A model generated the notes under the pieces. The model was not told the DNA's origin and searched no databases. It saw nothing but the letters and a program-made list of their open reading frames with translations. A stretch of 64,000 bases of DNA from Mya arenaria (taxonomy: Eukaryota; Mollusca; Bivalvia; Myida; Myidae). Within the stretch, counting starts at the first letter, position 1. Every line of letters begins with the position of its first letter. The stretch is from positions 53,376,473 to 53,440,472 of the forward strand of contig NC_069123.1 of NCBI RefSeq assembly GCF_026914265.1, written 5' to 3'. This document shows, in pieces, positions 1 to 12,630 of this stretch. Position numbers and translations under genes: made by a program.

Positions 1-947
1 ATTTACTTTTTATACATTGTTCATTTCAAGCATTGACTGGATGTGACTTGTCCTTCATGAAACTTATCTATATGTATGTTTTAAATTGGAACTGACATTT
101 CTTTCTGCAAAATAGAGAGTTAAATAGAGAGTTTGAGAAATCTCTAAAGTGGTAGTGGACATAATTATAATGCCAATAGTTTACTGCTTAATTCCTGTAA
201 ATAGCTTTTTACTGATTGCTAAGAAAACTTTTCAAATCAATGTCAACGAAAATTCAATATTTGGTACTGTATATGTAATACAATGAATCAAGGGCTCATC
301 CCACTACAGATTTAACTCCACATAAAAATTGAAAGAGTTATGTCCTTTTTGCTTTGCACCATTGAATTGTGATTTGATTGATCAAGCATTGTTTAGACAA
401 AATGTTTATACATGTATATTGTATATGCTTAAATTGTAAACAACATTCCTCTAAATGTATTACCTAGTCATAATATAGGATTAATAAGCAGTGTTAAACC
501 GTCCACGGATTTGCACTAGAATTGGTGAATATTTTATTTATATTGTTAGCATCTTTGTGACCTTAAATACTCTCTCAGCCTGTGCTCAATCATTTTGTTT
601 TGTTGACAACATTGACCATTCAAAACATATTTTGCTAGTGAACTATAGTTTACATGATCATTTTGAGACTTGAAATGTTTTTAACTGAACAGTAAAATAT
701 GGTTTTGTGTGTATCTGGAGTTGGTTTCTGGTCACATTGATCAGCTCTTCCTTTCATGATCACATTTCATGTTCTAGTCCCAACTTCTTATTTGCTATAC
801 AACATACTGCAAAGTGTGTTCAATAAAACATAGATACTAGCAACAATATGAGAGAAAAAAAGAAGTTGTATCTCCTTTAATATGGCAAAGTTATGTTTTA
901 ATTCATTTATTATTTTAGCTTGTTTGTTCATCAAAGAGTCATTGTCA
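1..947. other. AT-rich non-coding stretch
   Basis: No exon with recognisable homology, no clear splice pair and no repeat structure was seen. The short ORF at 491-673 has no recognisable domain and is probably chance. Confidence 0.5.
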
Positions 948-1297
948 TGACTTAGTGCTGTCGGGTCAGCAGCACTGTCATTGCCATGACTCAGTGCTGT
1001 CAGATCAGCAGCACTGTCATTGTCATGCCTCAGTTCTGTCGGGTCGAATGCGCTGTCATTGTCAAGACTTAGTGCTTTTGGGTTGGCAGTGCTGTCATTA
1101 TCATGACTTAGTGCTGTCGGGTTGGCAGTGCTTTTATTGTCTTGACTTAGAGCTGTCGGGTCGGCAGCACTGTCATTATCATGACTAAGTGCTGTCAGGT
1201 CGGCAGTGCTCTCATTGTCATGACTCAAGTGTTGTCGCGTCGGCAGTGCTCTCATTGTCACGACTCAGTGCTGTCAGGTCAGAAGTGCTGTCATTGT
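948..1297. repeat. 39-bp minisatellite, about 9 copies
   Basis: Nine diverged units of 39 bp (one of 40 bp), each with the core GTGCTGTCGGGTC followed by CACTGTCATTGTCATGAC. Because 39 is divisible by three, both strands stay open through the array. This creates a minus ORF (788-1261) and a plus ORF (955-1188) made only of repeat peptide, which I regard as artefacts. Confidence 0.9.
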
Positions 1298-3219
1298 AGT
1301 GGAAATTGTTTTGAATTGGCCATTATTCAAAAAGCTCAAGATATGCAAAATTAATGAAACTTAGTACAGATGTTGCAAGAGTCAATATGCATATGTGTAT
1401 TAAGGCTCTGTCTTTTTTGATTTGTCAAATAATGCCCCTTTTCTCCTAAAAGTAGCAGGCCAGCATTTGCATTTCCTTCTAGGCGCTTTTGACCTTGTGC
1501 CATAACCTTCATGTGTTCAGTTTATCTCTTTTGTTTGAATGTAGTTCATTTATTACATTTTCTTAGCATAAACATGCCATCAAACATGTGTCTTCTAGGA
1601 GAGACATAGTTTTTTAAATCATTATTTAATGCACTGATTCTGATAAACAAAATATTGTACATCAGAATGTTGATATCATTGTAGGTTGTACTTTTACCGT
1701 CTTACATGTGTCAAAGTGTTGTGGCTTGTAATTGTATTAAAGCATTCAGTGTTGTGTCAATGAATGTTCAGGTTGACATGCACCCCTGTAGAACCTGGCC
1801 CCAATTTCTTGAAAATACTTAAGCACTATATTATACCCAAGCACCAATAGGAATCGCCTTGTCCTGTACGTCTGTTCTGAGACATTGGGACAATAATATG
1901 TTTTTAGATGTCGACTTCAAACTTGATACACAAATTTACTGTATTGAGGAGAATTGCTGCATATGGCATTTTTAGATTTAATGCTATTTGATTATTTGTA
2001 CACTTGTTTTTTGCTTTTGTTTTCTTCGTTCCATTAACGGCATATGTTTTTGAGGCATTGACTTCAAACTTCATACACATATTGACTGTGTTGAGAAGTG
2101 CTGTGCAAAAGAATCATTATTTTGTGTATGGTTATTGCCCTTTGATTATATTTTACTTCTCTCCATAACTACATGTTTTTGAGGTATTGACTTCAACTGT
2201 ACAAAAGACATATAAGGACCATTAAATTATGCCTTATCATCGGCATAGGGCATCAAGGAGCATACATCACTCCCAGTGATACTTCTTATTACAAGTTGGT
2301 GTGGTTGGAATATTAATCACATCCACCGATAGCTCTGGTTTCCATTAGCCAACAACTAGAAAAGTAAAGAAATTTTACCAAAACAAAAATTGTGAGCTTA
2401 GCTTGATACTCTAGCTTAAGTTTCTTTGAGAAATTGTGGCCAGATGTTAAACCTTTGCAGCACTATTGCTGCTCTGGAAAGCTATAAAATTTAAACAGTT
2501 GATGCTGAAATGTCCATGAACACTAATTTCAAACACTACAATTCAGTATTTGTCTGCATTCACAAAACTATGTGATGTGGCTTATACAGTTAACTATTGA
2601 AAGCATTATAAACAAGTTAAATCCATTTATTTTGGTAAGATTTATTGCACCTTGTTTCCATATAATAATAATGATAGTTATTGAATTCTTTTTACAATTT
2701 ACACACATTTTACTGATTATTTTTGTAATATTATGATTAAGCATGAATAAAAACTTACAAATCAAATGTGTCATGTTTTCTAGTTTCAGCCATTACCTAC
2801 AATTAAATTCTTGAGTGTCGAAATTGTATGTGTTCTTCTAATTTATTATCTTTTCTGTGAAAGGACTCTTTTTTGTTAGCAATTTATAAACACGTACAAC
2901 ACTTACCTGAAATTACATAAGTCACAACATATTTCCCTGAACAGTGCGAACAACACAATGAAGTCATTATTAAATAAGAAAATATATTTTAAATAATCGA
3001 TGGTATAAAACCATAATTAGAAAATACAAATAAGTGATGTAAAGAGAATAAAAATATCACAAAATCACAATTATAAACACCTTATCATAAATTCAATATA
3101 ATCTGTATATATTCTGGAACACAGCTTTGAAGAACATTTTCATGAATCACATCCCTAAAGGAATAGTTTCATCATTGAAAGCACATATGAAACAGCTTTA
3201 ATATCACAAAGATTTGTCC
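1298..3219. other. Non-coding; old ~125-150-bp tandem repeat at about 1890-2200
   Basis: No gene is visible. Near 1899, 2046 and 2171 a similar string recurs (TTTTTGAGGCATTGACTTCA and variants), spaced 147 and 125 bp apart, so this is a degenerate three-unit tandem repeat. The rest is AT-rich and lies downstream of the kinase gene on the minus strand, so its right end may be 3' UTR. Confidence 0.5.
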
Positions 3220-6200
3220 CTACGCCAGCATAAGGGCTATAACCATAAGCCTATCAGCGTCGTGTATCCTGTGGGCAGCCTGGAGAAGCCGCACCCCTGC
3301 ACTGAAACAGTCAGATTCTGCCCCTGGCATCCCCTCCAGGTCAGCGTTGTGAGCTGCTCCTACCAACCTGTAAAAGAAATACAGTTTATTTCTTCTCATG
3401 AACATTGTGACAAAGATGGATAAATACTAGGGATGCAAACGAATGGCAAAATAGATATTCGAATATTCGTTAATTCTTTCGATCGAATATTCGAATATTC
3501 GATTACCGAAATTCATATTTAAGAAGATGTAGTAAACTACTATTAGTATTCGTTAAAGTGATAGCCGGGACATTTAAACCCTATTTTGTCGTAGCAAGTA
3601 CGCGCGGCGGACCCTGATTTTCCTCAAATGAGGCTTTGAAATTCTTCATTTTTAGGAAGAAAAAAAGCAATACATTATAAGCAGACAAACAACAAAATCG
3701 AATTATTCAATTCCGCTGTCTTTTGTAAACAATGTGAAATTAGATGGAGTCCTATGTTTTGCGCCAATAGAAGGTCTTTCCGTAGGATGATCAGCCTCGT
3801 TCTGAGATTGACCTATAAACTGACTAAATATAACTATGCAAAAATCCAAACCAACTCGGGAATACATATAGCCCGGAATTAACATTACAGGGTTTTCCCA
3901 TGCCGGTACAAATAAAAGGTGAATTTCGAGCTATTGAAATTCGTGTAACAGTCCAATGACTCTATTGTTTCCTAAGTAACATGTGTATATTACAACGGTT
4001 TAATTCTGTTTGTACCGGAGGATTAGGTCGGAAAAACCTAGTAAAACGAACACATTAGAGAATTGGACTCATCTATTGTACACCAATAGAAGAAATATAT
4101 CCTTAAATCCATTTCAAAGCACAAAAATTGTATCGAAAGATGGAAACAGTTTAAAGCACATATATGTAACAACATTATTGAGCACAATATTACATTATTG
4201 TGGCAATCATGTCATCACCTCGATTCGCGCTATGTTGCACAACATAATTTGCAGCCAAGATAACACATTCGTGTTAAATCCGATCCCTAGCCAGTTAATG
4301 TAAAAATAGGGGGACTTTTTATAGTACCCGACGATATGTCCCTAAATGACACATGACGCGTGTCTTGTCATCACATTCACACCTCTGGGATTAGGGGCCA
4401 ATCGTAGTAAAAACAAGATAAACGAGCTTTATAAACAACACCAGTGATGAAGGCACAATGTGTTTTATTCTCTTTATCGAACTTTCTTTTCGAATATTCG
4501 AATACCGATTTTGACAATCGAATACCAAACGTTTGATCGAATATTCGAATATTCGAATATTCGTTTGCATCCCTAGTAAATACCTGATAAACAATGGTCA
4601 AGTCAGAGTGAACACCTGATAAGCAATGGTCATGTCAGAGTGAACACCTGATAAGCAATGGTCAAGTCAGAGTGAACACCTGATAAGCAATGGTCAAGTC
4701 AGAGTGAACACCTGATAAGCAATGGTCAAGTCAGAGTGAACACAGTTAATTTGGTTAAACTCTCATTATTGCAATGACATAAATGAGGCGTTGCTGAACA
4801 GATGAGACTGCTTAAACTTTCTTGAAATATAACATAAACATTGAGACCAAGTTTTGTACAGCTTGGATCATGAAAAATGGTCAAGTATAAGAGGTGAAAT
4901 TTTGACAAAGGGCAATTAATGTAAGTATACTGAAGCAATAAGGCTGGATATCTAACATGTTGAAGACATTATCATACATGGAAATTGGTCAAGTAAGAGA
5001 GTTGAAATCTTTGAAAGATTGTGCTTGCGCCTCGTGAAATCTGAATCTGCAAAAACTACTTGAGTCGAATACAACCTCCCGGATCAAAACGCAGTACTAA
5101 TAACCCTATTATATTAACTACAATATGTCCACCATGCCATATTCCTCCTACCTTCGGACAATCTCGCAGCCTGCAAAGCCAGCCATCTCTGACACAAGGT
5201 TGGCTTCATATTCCTCACGGTTCTCAACACAAGCCGTCATGTGACTCATGTATGTACTCACTGAAACAAACCACACTCGGAAATCATGGCGATGTACAAT
5301 GTCCTATATTTATCAAATATATCTCTATATAGCTAAAATGATGTCAAAAAACATACAAGAAGCATTGTTCATGTAACTTGAACTACTTTAACAAGAGCGC
5401 CTTGGAGAAAAGGCTAATGCTCATCTGTTATTATTTTTTCAGTCAAACTAGATGCATAATTCAATAATTATTAAACCCAGATGTATGGGCCTTGGTGTTT
5501 TACATGTGTATATTGCTGCTGGGAACATGTATATCAACTTAATATAGGTTATATTTAACTATCTTAAATGTTTTTTAAAAGGTTAAAACTTTCCCACAAT
5601 GGCTCTCTTAATACTTTGACTTCTTTGCTTTGAAAAACAGATCAGTTAACAAATGACAGAACAACTTCATTACTATTGTAACTGCTTCAAGATACATAAC
5701 GTTTGCAGACACATACCTGTGAACTCCTCTTAAAGAACACAAAGTTTATTCAATGATAAAAAAAAATCACTGTTGGCATTAAGTTAAAGATTGTATGTTA
5801 CTCACGTATCAAGGAAACTTGTATTTTATACTTATAGATATAAAATGATAATAGATTATAGGTCTACATGTCTAGCAACTTAGATTCAATACTGGGAACC
5901 AACCCCTGTAATGACTGCTATCAAGATGCAAAACAATTTGTTTTTGTTAAATGACTTCTATAAAGTTAAGCATGAAACAAAAATTCTAATACAGTGGACA
6001 TAAGTTAAAAAAGCCATTTGATTTTGTTAAAAACCTAACAACAGTACTGTCTAACTGATTATGTACCTAGCAGTTTGCAGACATCAACCATCTGGTAGGC
6101 GAAAGCTCTGTGCTCATCATTATTTTCCTCGATAGACATATGTCGATAGTATACAAATATAAAATTGGCAAGCAGCATTCCCACATCAAAGGCCGCTGGC

Positions 6201-9200
6201 CCCACATGAACGAATTCCACATCAAACATGCGCGAGTCTGTATCGTTCACAAGGATTGAGCCGGTGTGAAGGTCACCATGCAACAGACATTCTTTCTTCT
6301 CAAGAAACAGCTTGAGCATGCGTGCAGCTGTGTCTAGCACCTGTTGGTCCTCGTATATTGTGTGTAATTTAGCTGCCACCTGATCCGAGCAGCTATTGTG
6401 AAGGCCGTCAGGTTTAAACGGGAATGTAAACACATAGTTCTCTGTCAACTGTACCATCTCCCTATTTCTGCAGTGCAACACAAAGTAAATGTCAAATAAG
6501 GGAAAGCAAAAAGGCAAATATTCATTACTGTATTATTTATAATCATAAAATACATTACACTTATTTATTATCATTATGAAAACATCATTATCACGACCAG
6601 TTGAATATTTATAAAAGAGCAATTGAAATCACCATGTCAGCATAAGAGCAATTGGAATCACCTTGTCAGTATAAGAGCAGTTGGAATCACCATTTCAGTA
6701 TAAGAGCTATTGGAATTACCATGTTATTAGAGCAATTGGAATCACCATGTCAGTATTAGGGCAATTGGAATCACCATGTCAGTATCAGGGCAATTAGAAT
6801 CACCATGTCAGTATTAGGGCAATTGGAATCACCATGTCAGTATCAGGGCAATTAGAATCACCATGTCAGTATCAGGGCAATTGGAATCACCATGTCAGTA
6901 TCAGGGCAATTAGAATCACCATGTCAGTATTAGGGCAATTGAAATTATCATGTCATTATTAGGACAATAGGAATCAACAAATCAGTATTGGGGCAATTGG
7001 AATCACCATGTCAGTATAAGGGCAATTGGAATTGCCATGTCATTATTAGGACAATAGGAATCAACAAATCAGTAATAGGGCAATTGAAATCACCATGTCA
7101 GTATTAGGGCAATTGGAATCACCATTTCAGTATAAGAGCAATTGGAATCACCATGTCAGTAAAAGAGCAATTGGAATCACCATGTCAGTATAAGACCGAT
7201 TGAAATCGCCATGTCAGTATTAGGGCAATTGGAATCACCATTTCAGTATAAGAGCAATTGGAATCACCATTTCAGTATAAAAGCAATTGGAATCACAAAT
7301 TCAGTATAAGAGCAATGGAAATCACCATGTCAGTATTAGGGCAATTGGAAACACAATGTCAGTATATGGGCATTTGGAAACACCATGTCAGTATTAGGGC
7401 AATTGGAATTATCATGTCATTATTAGGAAAATAGGAATCAACAAATCAGTATTGGGGCAATTGGAATCACCATGTCAGTATTAGGGCAATTGGAATCGCC
7501 ATGTCATTATTAGGACAATAGGAATCAACAAATCAGTAATAGGGCAATTGGAATCACCATGTCAGTATTAGGGCAATTGGAATCTCCATTTCAGTATAAG
7601 AGCAATTGGAATCACCATTTCAGTATAAAAGCAATTGGAATCACAAATTAAGAGCAATTGAATTCGGCATGTCAGTATTAGGGCAATTGGACTCACAATG
7701 TCAGTATAAAGGCATTTGGAAACACCATGTCAGTATTAATGCAATTGGAATCACCATTTCAGTATAAGAGCAATTGGAATCACCATTTCAGTATAAGAGC
7801 AATTGGAATCACCATGTCAGTATAAGAGCAGTGGAAACTACCATGTCAGTATTAGGGCAATTGGAAACACAATGTCAGTATAAGGGCATTTGGAAACACC
7901 ATGTTAGTATTAGGGCAATTGGAATCACCAAGTCAGTATAAGGGCAATTGGAATCACCACGTCAGTATAAGGGCATTTGGAAACACCATGTCAATATTAG
8001 GGCAATTGGAATCACCAAGTCAGTATAAGGGCAATTGGAATCACCATGTCAGTATAAGGGCATTTGGAAACACCATTTCAGTATAAGGGCATTTTGGAAT
8101 CACCAAGTCAATATAAGGGCAAGTAGAATCACCATAAGGGCAATTGGAATCACCAAGTCAGTATAAGGGCAAGTAGAATCACCATGTCAGTATAAGGGCA
8201 ATTGGAATCACCAAGTCAGCATAAGGGCAATTGGAATCCCCATGTCAGTATTAGGGCAATTGAAATCACCAAGTCAGTATAAAGGCAATTGGAATCACCA
8301 TGTCAGTATTAGGGCAATTGGAATCACAATGTCAGTATAAAGGCAATTGGAATCACCATGTTAGTATTAGGGCAATTGGAATCACCATGTCAGTATAAAG
8401 GCAATTGGAATCCCCATGTCAGTATTAGGGCAATTGGAATCACCATGTCAGTATTAGGGCAATTGGAATCACCATGTCAGTATTAGGGCAATTGGAATCA
8501 CAATGTCAGTATTAGGGCAATTGGAATCACCATGTCAGTATAAGGGCAATTGGAATCACCATGTCAGTATTAGGGCAATTGGAATCACCATGTCAGTATT
8601 AGGGCAATTGGAATCACCATGTCAGTATTTGGGCAATTGGAATCACCATGTCAGTATTAGGGCAATTGGAATCACCATGTCAGTATTAGGGCAATTGGAA
8701 TCACCATGTCAGTATTAGGGCAATTGGAATCACCATGTCAGTATTAGGGCAATTGGAATCACCATGTCAGTATTAGGGCAATTGGAATCACCATGTCAGT
8801 ATAAGGGCAATTGGAATCACCATGTCAGTATTAGGGCAATTGGAATCACCATGTCAGTATTAGGGCAATTGGAATCACCATGTCAGTATTAGGGCAATTG
8901 GAATCACCATGTCAGTATTAGGGCAATTGGAATTACAATGTCAGTATTAGGGCAATTGGAATCACAATGTCAGTATTAGGGCAATTGGAATTACAATGTC
9001 AGTATTAGGGCAATTGGAGTCACCATGTCAGTATTAGGGCAATTGGAATCACCATGTCAGTATTAGTGCAATTGGAATCACCATGTCAGTATTAGGGCAA
9101 TTGGAATCACCATGTCAGTACTAGGGCAATTGGAATCACCATGTCAGTATTAGGGCAATTGGAATCACCATGTCAGTATTAGGGCAATTGGAATCACCAT

Positions 9201-12200
9201 GTCAGTATTAGGGCAATTGGAATCACCATGTCAGTATTAGGGCAATGGGAATTACAATGTCAGTATTAGGGCAATTGGAATCACCATTTCAGTATTAGGG
9301 CAATTGGAATTACAATGTCAGTATCAGGGCAATGGGAATTACAATGTCAGTATCAGGGCAATTGGAATCACAATGTCAGTATTAGGGCAATTGGAATTAC
9401 AATGTCAGTATTAGGGCAATTGGAATCACCATTTCAGTATTAGGGCAATTGGAATCACCATGTCAGTATCAGGGCAATTGGAATTACAATGTCAGTATTA
9501 GGGCAATTGGAATCACCATTTCAGTATTAGGGCAATTGGAATCACAATGTCAGTATTAGGGCAATTGGAATTACAATGTCAGTATCAGGGCAATTGGAAT
9601 CACCATTTCAGTATTAGGGCAATTGGAATCACCATGTCAGTATTAGGGCAATGGGAATTACAATGTCAGTATCAGGGCAATTGGAATCACAATGTCAGTA
9701 TTAGGGCAATTGGAATTACAATGTCAGTATTAGGGCAATTGGAGTCACCATGTCAGTTTGAGATAAGATAATGAAATATAATTGGAGGAATGGGAAGGTT
9801 TTCTTTATGTATTGATTATCATGTAAAATGTATTAAATGCTAACTACTATATATGTCTAATGAACATTATCCAAGAAAGTGCCATTTAATGCTTAAACCA
9901 CATAATGACATTGAAAGGAAACATTGGGTAACATCTGTAAAGAATTTATTATACAGATATGGTTTGGTCTTGTTTGGCTAAGTCAGAAAGTTGGAAATGT
10001 TTGCGATTTTTTAATATCATTTAAACAAAGGTTAGTCGATTGTAAAAGACAAAACTGGTTCGAAAATGTCAGAGACTCTACACGATGTGACACATATAAG
10101 CATTTTAAAACTCTGTTAGACCAAAAAAATAACTATGTATTAATTTACCATTTTATGTGAGGAATATGTTAGCGAGATTTCGATGTTCTAGCCATGTATT
10201 GTTCATTGAGACTCAACATTTAGGTATCACAAGGGAAAAGCGAGTGTGTAGATATTGCTTAATTAATTTTGATGTTAGATGATTGTGTAGAAAATGAATT
10301 TAATGTATTCTTTCAATGTAACAAATTCAGACAAGAAAGGCAATTTTTTATCTGATGGCAAGACTTCCAAAACTTCACTAAAGTCTAAACAAAGACAGAA
10401 TAAAAAATATAGCATTCTCTGTAAATGTAATACTAGAACAAAACGATAAAGAATAATGACTGTCAATAAAACTAGAAATGTGTCCATAGGACACGGATGC
10501 CCCCACTTCGATTTTTTGTCACAGAAAATAAGCCATAATGATTATTCAGGATAATCTCAAGTCTTTTTTTGCAAATAAAGGGCCGTAACTCCTAAATGAC
10601 AGAAGCGATTTCCATGGCTATCGAACTTGATCAAGATATTATGGTCACAATCATGTATGTAAAGTTTGGTGAGGATTGGACACATACTTTTCAAGAATTA
10701 GATTGGAAACATATATTTTTGAAGTATTTTTGGCAAAAAAGGGCCGTAACTCCTAAATGACTAAAGCGATTTCCATGACTATCGAACTTGATCAAGATAT
10801 TATGGTCACAAACATGTGTTTAAAGTTTGGTGAGGATTGGACAAACAGTTTTCAAGAATTAGATCGGAAACAATCTTCGGGACGTACGTACGTACAGACA
10901 GACAGACGTACGTACGGACAAGGGCAACCCTATATGCCGCCACTTTGTGGGGGCATAAAAACACAACTCTATTAACTTTATGTTTTGTATTGTTTATGTT
11001 GTATTATGGGCCAGAGGCTTTTCTTTACAAATAAAATTTGACTTGACTTGTAATAGCAATTATATTTAATTTTGTGTTAAACACAAATCATAGGTATGAA
11101 ACAAATGTTACAAAACACGCATAACAGATGTATGTTTCAGATCTGCAGTTACTGTTTATAGCACAAATTGAACTCATGTCCTAATAAACGCTTTGCTATT
11201 ATCTCTAAGTAAGAAAATAAACAGTTCATGATATATGTTTAAAAACCCATGACTATTTTAAGAATTCATACTACACTTAGTATACGTCATTCTTTATTTT
11301 GTTTATCTACAATCAATATAGCAATTGTATCCATACTTGACAAGTTGCCAACATCTACATGTACCAACAACATTACAAATGTTAACCTCACTAGCAAATA
11401 TTTTTGAAAAGTTGATATTATTTATCTATATTTTGCAAATGCAGATGTTGAATCATTCAATAAAAGCTTTTAGTATTTCAAAATACATAAGTGTTCATAA
11501 AATTATTCATTAAAGAATATTATTTAAAGAAATGACATGTTCTAGTTTATGTTACAGAAAAAGTCCATATAATTTATAATTTATCTATAGATGGCTTGTA
11601 CCTCTGATTAGATAGTGTATGATATTGTACAATACCACAAAGTGATATATGAGAATATGACCATGTTTCATTTTTAGAGTAAAATGGATTTTTATCAGCT
11701 AATATGCTGAAAAAGATTCACTGATAAGCCCTAAATATTCATTTATCCATTACATTTACACTAGGTTAATTATGGATATAGGATCTAAATTTTCAATAAA
11801 AATCTTTTTGTGGACAAACCCATTATTACCGGTATAACAATGTGTTTAAATGACACAAGTTTTGCTGTCAAAAGATTTAATGAAAAATATATTTTGAAAC
11901 CTTTTCCTTTCAAAAATCTATGTTAATAAATCTAAACAAGTACCGTAGTGACTGTGATCTGTGATTGAAATACTTTACTTTTGTATATGACAAACATGAT
12001 GAATGTTAGAAGATTTTAGGGTAAATAAGGGCCTACAATATACATACTTGCAACTCAGGATATAAATTACGAAATATTTAACTGTTGAAATGCCTACAAG
12101 CATTAAGGATGTAAACATTCATCCTTTTCTTTTATAGTAGGAACACAATTGAATGTTATCACATTTCACTTTACATTGGTAACTGTGTTAATTATTCTAC

Positions 12201-12569
12201 TTCCAGGCCAACACATACATGTAGAGAGCTGCATTTACAATAGAATCAGTTTATTTCTTAAACAAAAATGTCAATTTCATAACAATAAACATGGAAATTA
12301 GAGTGCAGTTTACAGGCTGATGTAGACTAGATATGAAGCCCAAACTGAGTAATTAAAAACAAAGACATCAATGTATTAAGTTAGCAAATCAGCACATATC
12401 TTGGATTAATTAAGTTATTATTATTGATATATATATATACAGTTGTTGTTTTAATTGGTTGTTTAATATATAATATATCTTATTTTAGAAAGCTGCATTT
12501 CTGCAGTGGTGAAGGTGGTGGTGGTGCCAGTGGTGGTGGTGGTGGTGGTGGCAGTGGTGGTGGTGGTGG

Positions 12570-12630
<61 letters not shown>

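Noticed and set aside
788-1261. 157-codon minus ORF and 77-codon plus ORF
   Set aside because: Both are translations of the 39-bp minisatellite.
6598-9757. CRISPR-like array
   Set aside because: Units are directly head-to-tail with no unique spacers, in an animal intron.
7901-9771. Repeat-peptide ORFs (GQLESPCQY...GNWNHHVS)
   Set aside because: They are frames of the 29-bp array in an intron; no start context or unique sequence.
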